DNA from: Methylobacterium sp. Leaf125
Lineage (GTDB): Bacteria; Pseudomonadota; Alphaproteobacteria; Rhizobiales; Beijerinckiaceae
Reading direction: 5' to 3'
Length of the DNA: 64,000 nucleotides
Assembly: GCF_001423085.1 (NCBI RefSeq)
Contig: NZ_LMNU01000049.1
Span: 1-64,000, forward strand
Position numbers and translations under genes: made by a program. The notes beneath the pieces are model-generated. The model was given only the letters and a program-made list of their open reading frames with translations, had not been told where the DNA came from and ran no database searches. Each line of letters starts with the position of its first letter. Position 1 is the first letter of the stretch. Shown here piece after piece: positions 8,929 to 17,786 of this stretch.

Positions 8929-11847
8929 ATGAACCCAGCCAAGCTTTCGAGCCTTATCCGCTTTCATCTTTCGGAGATGGGCGCGAAGAACGCCCATCAT
9001 GAGTTCGAGCATCTCGCTCGTCATGTAGCCCGTGCCCGTATCGCCAGCAACATTCTCCCGGCAACAGGGCCCGTGAGCAGCGGCGGTGACGGGGGCCGCG
9101 ACTTCGAAACCTTCAAGACGCAGCATACGTCACCCGCTCCTCCTGGAAACCGCTTCGCCGCACGTTCCAGTGGTGATCGTTGGCTTGTCTTCGACTGCAG
9201 CCTGGAGAAAAAGATTGAAGCAAAAATACGAAGAGATGTTCGGTCCCTCGTCGCGAGAGGTGATGTCGATGAAATAATTTATTTTTGTGAAACGAATTTA
9301 CCGATCGCGAAGCGCCTTAGATTGATCAAAGCAGCCAATGACGGTGGCGTACAACTTCAGATTTTCGATGGTAACGCGATTGCCGAATGGTTAGCCGAGC
9401 CAGATATCTTCTGGATCGCTCAGGAATTCCTTCACATACCGTCCGAGGTCGCGCCATTCGGCAACCTCGAAGAGGGTTACATCGAGAATCGGCGGAAATG
9501 GGACAAGTGCATCCCGATCCCCGTTAGTCGAGCGCATTTCCTCGAAATCAAAGCGGGCCTCCGCAAGGCGACTTTCGACGATGCCGTGCGCCCAGATCAA
9601 CGCTTCTGGCTCGACAAGATGGCCACATTTATAACCGGTCAATCGCAGCGAAGTCTTGCACGGGATGCAATGTACGAGATCGCCGTAGGCAATCTCCGCG
9701 GCAAAGGCGACATGACTCCCGCGGCTGGTCTCGTTGTCGACTACTTCAGCGATGTCGCACAACATCTCAGTATCGGCGAACTCACGGACGCTGCCTGTCT
9801 GTCGACCTACGGCCTCGGTGGTTTCGGACTTGGACAGTACGACGTCGACCCGGTGGAATTGTTTTCGCGCCGCATCGAGGTTGTTGGCCTCGTCGAGGCA
9901 TGCCTTAAGGAGCCCGGCATCGGCCCGGGGCGGCGGAGCGGACTGCTTCGAATTCGGGGCGACCTGGAAATGACCCCGGCCGGACCCGACCTCGATCGCG
10001 ATCTCGGTCGGGCATTCAAGTTCTGGAACGAGATGCTCGACCATGCAGCAAGCGCTCCAACGTTCCCAATCGAGCAGTTCACCGATTTTCTGTCAAAGAT
10101 CGTCGTTCAGCTCGGCGAAAACAAAGATCTTCTAGCGCTCGCTTCGCGTGCCGACGATCTGCTTGCTACGCGTGCCGGTAGCGCCGCGGCCGGCGAAAAG
10201 GCGATCGATCGAGCTTACGGCCTGCTCGACCGGGGCGACATCACAGCCGCCGTTCGCGAACTCCATAAGGCGAAAATTAAGTGGTTTCTAGGTGACCAAC
10301 TCACCGGTGCGCTTCGGGTCCTATTACTCCTCGCCGATCAGTACGGCAGGCTCGGCTTAGCCTACGCTTCTAAATATTATGCGTTGGCTGCCGCTAGCAT
10401 CGCCCGCTACGAGGGGCCCAGTAGGGTTGGAAATGTGCTGCCTCTCGCGCTGCTCGACGTTCTCGATGCGGAAGATGCAGCCGGAAATTCGCTCGGCTTC
10501 ATGCAGCTCGTCCCAGCGATGCTCGACATCCACGTTCAGTACGATCCTGATCCGATGGACCTGGCCAAGCACCCGCGGATCCAGGAGAACCTCAATCAGC
10601 TGGCCGCATTGCTCGGCTTCCTCCAGCGCGGAAACGCTGCAGCTCGCGAACGCGTTGATGCTGTCGCCACCGGTTGGCCTCCGGAGATCAAGGAGCCCAT
10701 CTGGAAGGGAGCAGCTATCCGAGAGGGCTTTTGGAACGAGGGCAGTTGGGACGATGTCTGGTCAGGCATCGAGGGTTCGATGCTCGACAGGCCTTTCGGC
10801 GATCTCGGAGAAACGCGGTGCGTCCGCTGGAGCGCCCTCGGGATAGATTGGTCCTGTGAATTCGCGAACCGCTATGTGACGACCCCTGCGGCCGAGCAAC
10901 TGATTGCAGAGTTGCAACTCGCAGGCTGCGCGATGGCCGATCGCGACCTGGGCATCATTCCGTGTTCGGTAAAAATCAAACTGACGCTTGAACCAAATCA
11001 GGACAGTTTGAGGTTCGAGCTCTCCAGCAACGGCGATCAAGAGGTGGATGTTATCCTTCCCATGGCAGATCGGACCGAAGACAATATCATCGACTGTGCC
11101 TTATTTTTCACCGAGGTAATTTTTTCTTGTTCTTCTCTTCAAGAAAAAGAACTAATGAACGCAATTGATGCTTCGGATTTTACGCCGCTCTTTGTCGGTC
11201 GTCCGTACGCAGAACTTTACCGAAACTTTGTCTCTGCCGAGTTGTTTGCAGAGGACGTTAGGGCAGGCGCAGGTTCTTTCGAGTCTGAACGTGAGTTTCA
11301 TTCGCGAGCCGGAGAGCGAGTTCGATGGTTCGAAGGGCCTGGGCCGACCTACGAAGCAGAACTTGCCAAGGCCGATGCCCGGCATCGTTATGAACATGCG
11401 CTACCCGCGATCCGGTTCACGTTGGAGCGCCTGAAAGCGGACGCCGACGCGATGGGCCGCCTCCTAGCGATGCGTGAGAAGGGAATGAAAGACTGGGAAA
11501 TTTTGAGCATCTTGAGCAACATCGCAATGAACCATCGGTTGGTTCAGCGCGGCGTGCCAGAAGATCAGTTTCGAGAAGTTGGCCCCAAAATCGCGGCCGC
11601 TCCTGAGACAGCTGAAGACGCGCTCGATCCAGACATTTTCTCGAATGAGATGATTAAGCCTCATTCCGACGTCTACCTCGGGGCGTTCCTAAATAGTCGA
11701 CAGCTTCGGGCTCCTCCATTCCTGCGCATCAGAGGTCTCGAGAAGTTTCTAATCACTCGCTACCGCCTCCGGGAAGACGATGTTGATCACCCGGATTTTT
11801 TTGGATGGTCCGACCGCACGAACGGCAACCATCCCGCTGAGAAATAG
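8929..11847 (+). CDS. Large protein with restriction-endonuclease-like N terminus
   Basis: A 972-aa protein. The first 100 residues carry ILPATGPVSSGGDGGRDFET (Asp54 and Asp58) and then FDCSLEKK (Glu93, Lys95). This is the layout of a PD-(D/E)xK nuclease fold known at the N terminus of several large defence proteins. The next 850 residues look helical and repeat-like around 400-600 and have no P-loop that I can see, so it is not an obvious ATPase. The ATG at 8929 is preferred to a TTG at 8908. It sits between the TIR and Toprim genes in the same direction. A role as a sensor-nuclease in phage defence is inferred. Confidence 0.65.
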   Translation: MNPAKLSSLIRFHLSEMGAKNAHHEFEHLARHVARARIASNILPATGPVSSGGDGGRDFETFKTQHTSPAPPGNRFAARSSGDRWLVFDCSLEKKIEAKIRRDVRSLVARGDVDEIIYFCETNLPIAKRLRLIKAANDGGVQLQIFDGNAIAEWLAEPDIFWIAQEFLHIPSEVAPFGNLEEGYIENRRKWDKCIPIPVSRAHFLEIKAGLRKATFDDAVRPDQRFWLDKMATFITGQSQRSLARDAMYEIAVGNLRGKGDMTPAAGLVVDYFSDVAQHLSIGELTDAACLSTYGLGGFGLGQYDVDPVELFSRRIEVVGLVEACLKEPGIGPGRRSGLLRIRGDLEMTPAGPDLDRDLGRAFKFWNEMLDHAASAPTFPIEQFTDFLSKIVVQLGENKDLLALASRADDLLATRAGSAAAGEKAIDRAYGLLDRGDITAAVRELHKAKIKWFLGDQLTGALRVLLLLADQYGRLGLAYASKYYALAAASIARYEGPSRVGNVLPLALLDVLDAEDAAGNSLGFMQLVPAMLDIHVQYDPDPMDLAKHPRIQENLNQLAALLGFLQRGNAAARERVDAVATGWPPEIKEPIWKGAAIREGFWNEGSWDDVWSGIEGSMLDRPFGDLGETRCVRWSALGIDWSCEFANRYVTTPAAEQLIAELQLAGCAMADRDLGIIPCSVKIKLTLEPNQDSLRFELSSNGDQEVDVILPMADRTEDNIIDCALFFTEVIFSCSSLQEKELMNAIDASDFTPLFVGRPYAELYRNFVSAELFAEDVRAGAGSFESEREFHSRAGERVRWFEGPGPTYEAELAKADARHRYEHALPAIRFTLERLKADADAMGRLLAMREKGMKDWEILSILSNIAMNHRLVQRGVPEDQFREVGPKIAAAPETAEDALDPDIFSNEMIKPHSDVYLGAFLNSRQLRAPPFLRIRGLEKFLITRYRLREDDVDHPDFFGWSDRTNGNHPAEK

Positions 11848-12232
11848 CTGGGCGAAACGATTTGTGGTCCGATCACTCCCAGCCGGCCAAACAATGCGCT
11901 CCTCAATGCCGCCTGCCTCCATGACGTCGATCCCGTCGCCTTGTTCGCGTGCCGAAGACCGCGTCGCGAAGTCGTCAGGCCTGCTTACCGCTTTCGGTGG
12001 TCGGAAGCACGGCGAAAGCATGGTGCTCGGCCTGAGTATTGGCATCCGAAGGGGCGATCGGGAGCTACTTTTCGAGTTCAAAGTTATGCACCTGTGCGGT
12101 CCAGCAAAGCTGAAAAAGCTCCGGGAGCGTGACCTAGCTGAAATCCGGTCTGCCGATCGATGGCTTACCCCTTTTCCGCCGGCGGCCGATCCGACACTCG
12201 AGAAGGAAGCATTTGGTCGGAATCTCTAGCTC
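11848..12232. other. Region with no assignable gene
   Basis: Several overlapping short frames run on both strands and none has a ribosome site or clear family. It may hold remains of a decayed gene. Confidence 0.3.
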
Positions 12233-12580
12233 TCAGGCTTCGCCATCGGCGGTGCGCGCGGCACTATAGGCCACGGCCAACCGTTCGCAGAGCGCCGAGA
12301 GGTCATCTCCCGGTTCGATCTTGCCGGAGTAGCACCGGAAATATCCGACGATCGTGGAGGTCAGCGGTTGAGAGGCCGGCATCGTGACTATAGAGTGATC
12401 CAAGGCACCGGCCGCACTCCAGCGGCTCTTCAATCTCGGAACAGCGGAAGCAGGTCTGATGGTGCCGGGCGTCATTAGAAACTCGATCCCGGCAGCCTTC
12501 AGAAGTTCGAACTCCCATGGTCCACGAATATGGACGTCGGTTCTGATCGGGCCATCGCCGCGCCACCCGAGATCGATCAC
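12233..12580 (-). CDS. Hypothetical protein, start uncertain
   Basis: 115 residues from a GTG. The frame stays open upstream to a TAA at 12647-12649 and reads sensibly there (NQSDLTQHVIDVRVGEQV), yet has no ATG. The true start may therefore be a rare codon upstream, or the gene may have lost its 5' end. There is no recognised domain. It is antisense to the surrounding cargo. It could be a regulator or immunity protein, but nothing shows this. Confidence 0.4.
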   Translation of the reverse strand: MIDLGWRGDGPIRTDVHIRGPWEFELLKAAGIEFLMTPGTIRPASAVPRLKSRWSAAGALDHSIVTMPASQPLTSTIVGYFRCYSGKIEPGDDLSALCERLAVAYSAARTADGEA

Positions 12581-12694
12581 CTGCTCGCCAACCCGAACGT
12601 CGATGACATGCTGGGTCAGGTCGCTCTGGTTGATCCCGTGGACCCTTTACGGCGCAGCTGGAGCGAATAGTCCCCGGCCTGCGAGAGTATTAGC

Positions 12695-13912
12695 ATGGGT
12701 TCCATGATCTACCTTTCAGTCGGCCGCCTTGAGGTGGACTGGGGGAAGAACCACGGATTTCGCGACTACAGCCGGCTTTTCCAGGAAGGCGATGTTGCGC
12801 CTGTTCCCTATTGGTACGCCGATGAAGACGGCTCACTGATCTGCGAAATGAAGGAGGGTCTGAGCAGACCCTTGAGCCAAATTGTCAAACGGATCTATTT
12901 GCTTGGCCATTCTGAAATCTACGCCCGGCGCGAATATAGCCATTTAAGCCAGCTAAACGACTTTGACAAAGAAATTTTTTCTTTTGATGATCTTGCGGCG
13001 GTTCTTTCTACTGTTGACGTTCAAAGTCTAGATCCAAACTATGGTGAGGGAGGAGAAGATTTCGGAAAATTTTTCCGAAGGGAGCTGGCTCCACGCCTCA
13101 GCATCGAGATTCGCGACAACCCGAATCTGGGTCAAGGCATGGAGAATCTTTCTGCCGAGACGATTCTTCTTCTGCTCGCCAAAAACCCAAGCGCTCAACA
13201 CCTATCGGTGACATGGCAGTTCGCCGATCTCGAAGCAGGAGGATGGGAGCCAAGGGAGTCTTTCGTCAAGCAGCTCTCCACGGTGGACCGCGTGTTGCTC
13301 GTCACCGAAGGAAGCTCAGACGGCCACATCATCCGTCGCGGCCTCGAGTTGCTGCACCCTGAGATTGCTGACTTCTTCTACTTCGCCGATGTCAAGGAAG
13401 GCTACCCATTCTCCGGCGAAGGAAATCTTGCAAACTTTGCCAAAGGACTGGCAAGTATCGATGTTATCAACGATATTATCTTTATTTTCGACAATGATGC
13501 GGCGGGCGTTGCAGGACGTGACAAGATCGCAAGCCTCGGAGCTCGGGATAATATGCGGGTTGTCACTCTTCCTGATCTCGATGCCTTCCACTCTTTCAGG
13601 ACGATCGGCCCAATGGGCGAGCGTCTCGCGAACATTAATGGCTGCGCCGTAGCGATCGAATGCTACCTGGATCTCGGAGTAGACCCTATCGTTCGTTGGA
13701 CCAGTTACAATTCCGCGGTCGACCGCTACCAGGGCGAGCTAATCGATAAGACCCGCTATGCACGAGAGTTCATCAAATACCAGAATTTACCACCCGGCTA
13801 TGATCTGTCAAAGCTTGCCGCGTTGCTTGATATGCTCATCGCGACTTATGCCGCGATGAAAGAGAAAGCACGACTCGCCACCATAGATGAATATATGCTG
13901 CCCGATGCGTAG
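12695..13912 (+). CDS. HEPN/Toprim-associated protein with Toprim domain
   Basis: A 405-aa protein. The N terminus (MIYLSVGRLEVDWGKN to VPYWYAD) matches the domain described as HEPN/Toprim-associated. Residues 198-300 form a Toprim fold with Glu205 in LLVTEGSSDG and Asp266/Asp268 in IFDNDAAG as metal ligands. Toprim domains nick or cleave nucleic acid, as in OLD-family nucleases. No ATPase domain is fused, so a partner may be encoded nearby; the 243-aa HEPN-like gene follows 400 bp downstream. Defence function is inferred from family and context. Confidence 0.75.
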   Translation: MGSMIYLSVGRLEVDWGKNHGFRDYSRLFQEGDVAPVPYWYADEDGSLICEMKEGLSRPLSQIVKRIYLLGHSEIYARREYSHLSQLNDFDKEIFSFDDLAAVLSTVDVQSLDPNYGEGGEDFGKFFRRELAPRLSIEIRDNPNLGQGMENLSAETILLLLAKNPSAQHLSVTWQFADLEAGGWEPRESFVKQLSTVDRVLLVTEGSSDGHIIRRGLELLHPEIADFFYFADVKEGYPFSGEGNLANFAKGLASIDVINDIIFIFDNDAAGVAGRDKIASLGARDNMRVVTLPDLDAFHSFRTIGPMGERLANINGCAVAIECYLDLGVDPIVRWTSYNSAVDRYQGELIDKTRYAREFIKYQNLPPGYDLSKLAALLDMLIATYAAMKEKARLATIDEYMLPDA

Positions 13913-14312
13913 GGGCGGCGCTCTTTGAGGTCCATTGCCTCGGTTCTACCTCCCAAGTGGACCGATAAGAATCCACCAGGTTCGGCGACGCCACTTCCGA
14001 TCCAAACCGGCTGTACGTGACGACATTGTTGCTGGCGGAAAGTGGACGTAAGCCCCGTAGCCGCGGAGAGCAGGAAATGGCCGAAAGCCGTCCGTCTGCT
14101 CGACGTCGAAAAGGCGGGGAAGGCCGCCATCGCGTTCCGCTGCGCCCAAACTCGACTCGAATTTGGAGACGTCGGGTTCTGGGCAGATACGAGGGACCGC
14201 CTCGCGCCAGGTGGCAAAACGACCTGGGGCTAGTGATGTGTTGGAAACGTGAATGCGATCGCTATAACTTGAGCATCTTGACTGAGGCGTTTTCAGAAGG
14301 AAGGATCGTTCT
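13913..14312. other. Intergenic region
   Basis: Four hundred bases with no convincing gene. The last 20 bases contain the AAGGAAGG ribosome site of the next gene. Confidence 0.35.
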
Positions 14313-15044
14313 TTGAACTGGAGCAAATTGCGGCTGCTAATTTATCCAACTTCCCTTCCGGTCGGGTTAGACGAAAATCAGCTACCTGGCTCGTACATTG
14401 AAAGTCTTTTGGAAAACCTGCTTATTCCGCCTGAGAAGGAGGTGTTGATAAATAGCAAGCTTGAACACGCGTGCCAAAAATTGGCGATGATGTGTCTAGC
14501 GGCTGAGCGCGCAAAAGAGGCTGAACGCGATTTTTATTCCAAAACAATCAAGGAAGCTCCGGCTCTCTACGGAGATGACGCGATTGCGATTGGTTATCAT
14601 CTTGAGGCGTTCATATTCTTCGCTCGGTCATCGCTAGATCTGGCCTCTACGATTTTTAGCTCTCTCCTGCTCGACCGAAAATGCGACAGCTTCAATGATC
14701 TAAGCAAAAAGATCACAGGGCCGGAATCTAAATTTCGCGAACTGGCAGCATATTTTCAGCCCCTAAGAGACGACGATCACAGCTGGTTCTCTGTTTTGTG
14801 CGGGGCTGAGAGAGGGCGTGCGCTTAGGGATAAGGTCACGCACCAAATCGCATTTCCGATCGCGTACGCGGAGTTGCGGCTTGCTTCGGAGAAGGAGTCT
14901 CCAGTCGTGCGGCTGTCAAAGACCACGACGAAGCCGCTGGACGAGTTTCTGGACGCAGTGCGGGACGGTGTAGTCGCCAATTTTTTGAAGTTAGAAAACG
15001 AGCTCAAGAGCTTGCATGATAGTGGCACGACCCCTGCGATCTGA
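14313..15044 (+). CDS. All-helical protein with a possible HEPN R-x4-H motif
   Basis: A 243-aa protein starting at TTG behind AAGGAAGG. It looks fully helical. Residues 91-120 (AIGYHLEAFIFFARSSLDL) and 165-180 (ERGRALRDKVTHQ) stand out. The latter gives Arg172-x4-His177, the active-site spacing of HEPN ribonucleases. HEPN proteins commonly act as RNA-cleaving toxins in defence systems, and the upstream Toprim gene belongs to a family linked to HEPN domains. The fold assignment rests on one motif and the helical pattern. Confidence 0.5.
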   Translation: MNWSKLRLLIYPTSLPVGLDENQLPGSYIESLLENLLIPPEKEVLINSKLEHACQKLAMMCLAAERAKEAERDFYSKTIKEAPALYGDDAIAIGYHLEAFIFFARSSLDLASTIFSSLLLDRKCDSFNDLSKKITGPESKFRELAAYFQPLRDDDHSWFSVLCGAERGRALRDKVTHQIAFPIAYAELRLASEKESPVVRLSKTTTKPLDEFLDAVRDGVVANFLKLENELKSLHDSGTTPAI

Positions 15045-15300
15045 GCTAGCGGAGAGTAAGTCTGGCATCCTGGAATGACTAGACGATGAAGCGATCGAGG
15101 TTCACCGATAAGGAGTGCATCGGGAACCTGCACGATTAGGAGGCGGGCGGTACTGTCCACACGCAGGCCCGCTTTTCTGAGCCCGGTTCGCGAATGCAGA
15201 CGGGGGGATCACCACCTATATCGGCCGTAGGTCACTGCCTCACCGAGCCGCCGACGAGCGGACATTCCCAGCTTCTGCAAAGGGTCAACTTCTGACTCGA

Positions 15301-16623
15301 TCAGGCGCGTGTCCACTCCGGACGAAGGCGGTCCGCCACACGTTCAAGCCGCACCTGCCCATAATGTTTGTCGATCATGACGAGAGATGTGCGGCAGTTG
15401 CGGGCCACGTCCATGACCTCAGCGCCGTTGGCCAGCTGCTCGCTGATGTAGAAATGGCGAAGCGAGTACGGCGTGCGCTTGATACCGCGGTGATCCCGCT
15501 CCAGGCCAGCCGCTTTGAGCAGTTCGGTGAAGCCGTTGGCCACCGAGCTCACGCGTTTGCCCTGCTCGCTCGCGAACACCGGATCGTTGTCCTGGGGTTC
15601 CCGCCCCATGCTGCGCTGGAACAGCATCCACAGCGTGTCGAACCAGGGGATCGCGGCCTTCTGCGGAATGGTCTTGCCGCTCTTGCCCTTGCCGCGCACC
15701 TGCAAACGGATGTCCCGCTGGTCCACAGGCTTGCTCCTGCCCGCACGGTAGCCCAGCACGTCACCCCAGGTGAGATTGTACATCTCGGTGGGCCGGAGTC
15801 CTGAGAACGCGCCGATCATCACATACGCGTGAAGCAGCGTGCGATCGCGCCGGGTGTGGTCGTCCAGACGCTTGATGCGCCAGCTGCGCCGGTCACTGGC
15901 GTTCACCACAGCGCCCGTGCCATCCATGATGGGATCCACCAGCCGGCTGAGGCTCACGGCTTCCAGCCGGGCAAACTCATGGGGCTCAAAGCTGGGCCGC
16001 CGGTTGTCAGGGGCTCTGCGCGCTTTGATCGTGATCTCGGGTGGTGTCTTCAGGTAGCCCTGTCGTGAGGCCCAGCGCAGAAGCGCACGCAGCACTACGG
16101 TCTCACCGCGCTGCCGGCTCACGGTGGGCACAGAGCGCTTGACGGGCCGTTGCAAGCGGTGCCCGCCCCGCTCGTACTCGATGTGCGTGATGAGCTTGCC
16201 CGGGCCTTCCGTCCAATAGGTGCGCCGCCACTCCACGTAGCGCTCCAGGTCGGTGTCGTTGATCGTGTCGATGGGCTTGGAGCCAAAGTAGGGAATGAAG
16301 AAGCGGCGAATCATTGCGGGTTCGCTCTTGCCCTGATCGGCTCGCCGCTCGCCTCGCTCCACCTCACGCAGGATCTGCGCGATGAACTCCTCCGCCACAG
16401 GCTCAAAGCCATGGGCTTTGGCCGACAGTCCCTGCTTGGCCCTGTAGGTGGCCTCGTACCAGATGGCATCGGCCCGGCGCTCAGCCTCAGCCCGGTCGTC
16501 GGTGTCCAGAGAGCGTTTGAGCTGCCCCTGCCCTCGCACGCTGAAGCGCATCTGCCACCGGGTGCTGCCCTTGCGCTGGAACAGCTGGTAGCGCTCAGCT
16601 GGAGCGCTGGCTGGGGTGCTCAC
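15301..16623 (-). CDS. int: Tyrosine integrase of element B
   Basis: A 440-aa tyrosine recombinase starting at GTG. A SAM-like core-binding region spans about residues 75-200. The catalytic domain has Arg277 (FSGLRPTEM), Arg389-His390 (YSLRHFYIS) and His420-Tyr421 (IDKHYGQV) as nucleophile region. It sits directly beside the tRNA-Met fragment with paired TGCGCTAG repeats in its 5' region, as expected of an integrase next to its attachment site. It is nearly identical in sequence and equal in length to 38631-39953. It would insert and excise element B at the tRNA 3' end. Confidence 0.92.
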   Translation of the reverse strand: MSTPASAPAERYQLFQRKGSTRWQMRFSVRGQGQLKRSLDTDDRAEAERRADAIWYEATYRAKQGLSAKAHGFEPVAEEFIAQILREVERGERRADQGKSEPAMIRRFFIPYFGSKPIDTINDTDLERYVEWRRTYWTEGPGKLITHIEYERGGHRLQRPVKRSVPTVSRQRGETVVLRALLRWASRQGYLKTPPEITIKARRAPDNRRPSFEPHEFARLEAVSLSRLVDPIMDGTGAVVNASDRRSWRIKRLDDHTRRDRTLLHAYVMIGAFSGLRPTEMYNLTWGDVLGYRAGRSKPVDQRDIRLQVRGKGKSGKTIPQKAAIPWFDTLWMLFQRSMGREPQDNDPVFASEQGKRVSSVANGFTELLKAAGLERDHRGIKRTPYSLRHFYISEQLANGAEVMDVARNCRTSLVMIDKHYGQVRLERVADRLRPEWTRA

Positions 16624-16791
16624 GATGCGCCCTGTCTGGTTATTTTGGTGCGGATGACTGCGCTAGAAGTGCGCTAGGCTGCTCCCTAAGCCCCCACGAA
16701 ACCCTTAAGGGCAAAGGACATTTTTTGGAGCTGCGCTAGCACTGAGCTAGCTGTAGTGCCGTTTTCGGCGGTCTCAAAGAGCCCATGAAAA

Positions 16792-16820
16792 AGCCCGCTA
16801 AGTCATTGACCTAGCGGGCT
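16792..16820 (-). terminator. Terminator accompanying the tRNA-Met fragment, copy B
   Basis: A 9-bp inverted repeat (AGCCCGCTA with its complement) followed, on the leftward strand, by a T-run. It lies just past the CCA of the tRNA fragment. An identical hairpin is at 40122-40150. It would end tRNA transcription. Confidence 0.75.
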
Positions 16821-16827
16821 AAATTCA

Positions 16828-16872
16828 TGGTAGCGAGGGAGAGATTTGAACTCCCGACACAAGGATTATGAT
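16828..16872 (-). repeat. att site: 3' fragment of tRNA-Met(CAU), inter-element copy
   Basis: Read leftward, this is the 3' part of a tRNA: anticodon loop with T33-CAT-AA, a 5-nt variable loop, TTCAAAT T-loop, acceptor strand and encoded CCA. The 5' half is absent, so it is an att duplicate, not a gene. It differs from the copy at 40158-40202 by two changes that keep one T-stem base pair intact (G-C to A-T). It forms the junction between elements B and A. Confidence 0.85.
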
Positions 16873-16941
16873 CTGAACGCAAGTACGGCTAAGTTATTGA
16901 TCTAACAGGGTTCGCTGGGAACTGCGCTAGCACTGCGCTAG

Positions 16942-17413
16942 ATAGCAGTGATCCATCAGTATGCCACGTATTTTTCCTCGAGGACGCGTATTGACAGCGT
17001 TCGCTTGTTAAGAAATGTTTACAGCAGATCAGCCACGCCAGGGTCATAGGAGCGCCCCGAGTTGGTGTCCAATCGACACCCGTCAACTATTATCGTCGTA
17101 GCCATTCGCGGTTGCGATGAGATTGTGTGACAGGCAAAGGGAGTGTGGTTCGGAGTTTAGGGGCAATATACCGCCCTTCGTATCGGTGATAGCGCAAGCG
17201 AACCGACTCCGCTGAGGGCAGAAACACCTCAGTACCTTTCGCATATAGCGGGAGGGTGAGTTTCTCGGGGTTACCGAGAGGCTTAGCCTTGATCAGGCGA
17301 TCTATCGACGTGCAAGGGCACGCGGTGGATCGCCTATGCATGCTTGCATTGTATGGCCCCCTGCGTCTTTTGCCCGTCGTCTCTTGCAACGACGTCTGCA
17401 GAAAGGCTGCAAC
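16942..17413. other. Left end of element A, non-coding
   Basis: Between the arm repeats and the first small gene. A leftward frame at 17090-17341 encodes about 83 residues but has no ribosome site and no family, so it is not called. Confidence 0.4.
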
Positions 17414-17704
17414 ATGGCACGACAAGGCATTACAAACGACCCATTCCTAGTTTTTCCAGGCCCGACCTCTTCGGGTTGTGTGGTTTCGGCGATTGGATCG
17501 GTTAGATCTACGAATGACGGATCTGTCATTTTGGGTGATCGAGCCAGTAACAGGCCTCTAGCCATCCTTGATCCATCCGACTTCCCTGGTGAACACAAGG
17601 ACAATCTGAACCTCATCATCCGGGACATCAGCCGTGCTGTGGCACAGCACAACATCGGTCGGAAGGTCGATCTCCCATCTTGGGCTTTGATCGACCTCGA
17701 CTGA
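17414..17704 (+). CDS. Small protein upstream of the polymerase
   Basis: A 96-aa soluble protein beginning MARQGITNDPFLVFPG, with a beta-rich N-terminal half and a helical segment ending SRAVAQHNIGRKVDLPSWALIDLD. A ribosome site AAAGG lies 7 nt upstream. I recognise no family. A strong terminator follows at once, so it seems to be transcribed separately from the polymerase just 83 bp downstream. It may be an excisionase, a regulator or a polymerase partner; its sequence does not say. Confidence 0.6.
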   Translation: MARQGITNDPFLVFPGPTSSGCVVSAIGSVRSTNDGSVILGDRASNRPLAILDPSDFPGEHKDNLNLIIRDISRAVAQHNIGRKVDLPSWALIDLD

Positions 17705-17715
17705 CACAATGAGAA

Positions 17716-17743
17716 GGGGAGCCCGCACGGGCTCCCCTTTTTT
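17716..17743 (+). terminator. Rho-independent terminator before the polymerase
   Basis: A 9-bp GC-rich stem (GGGGAGCCC with its complement), 4-nt loop and a run of six T. It ends 43 bases before the polymerase start, so the polymerase needs its own promoter within that gap or depends on read-through. Confidence 0.9.
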
Positions 17744-17786
17744 GTTGCGCCAGTACTTGTTCCCTCCCCCTATTGAGGACTACTAA

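Larger units (their letters stand above)
1..16872. mobile_element. Element B: tRNA-Met integrative element, left end outside window
   Basis: The right end is the tRNA-Met 3' fragment at 16828-16872, next to a 440-aa integrase (15301-16623) and its arm-type repeats. The backbone genes at 78-497, 653-1567, 6444-7013 and the integrase all have close counterparts in element A. The cargo between them (HNH, TIR, restriction-like, Toprim, HEPN-like genes) has no counterpart there. The left boundary is not visible, so any polymerase gene that this copy may carry cannot be assessed. Extent is inferred; the right end is well supported. Confidence 0.7.
16659..16941. repeat. Three pairs of TGCGCTAG repeats flanking the att core
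   Basis: TGCGCTAG occurs at 16659-16666 and 16670-16677, and again at 16732-16739 with a variant TGAGCTAG at 16743-16750. It also occurs at 16923-16930 and 16934-16941. In each pair the copies start 11 bp apart, one helical turn. Two pairs lie on the integrase side of the tRNA fragment and one on the other. This is the layout of arm-type integrase sites around a core. The third pair would belong to the left end of element A. Confidence 0.75.

Noticed and set aside
11780..12229. Rightward gene after the 972-aa protein
   Set aside because: It overlaps the end of that gene in another frame, has biased composition and no ribosome site.
17090..17425. Leftward small gene near the left end of element A
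   Set aside because: No ribosome site, no family and overlap with the start region of the supported rightward gene. It may still be real, but evidence is too weak.
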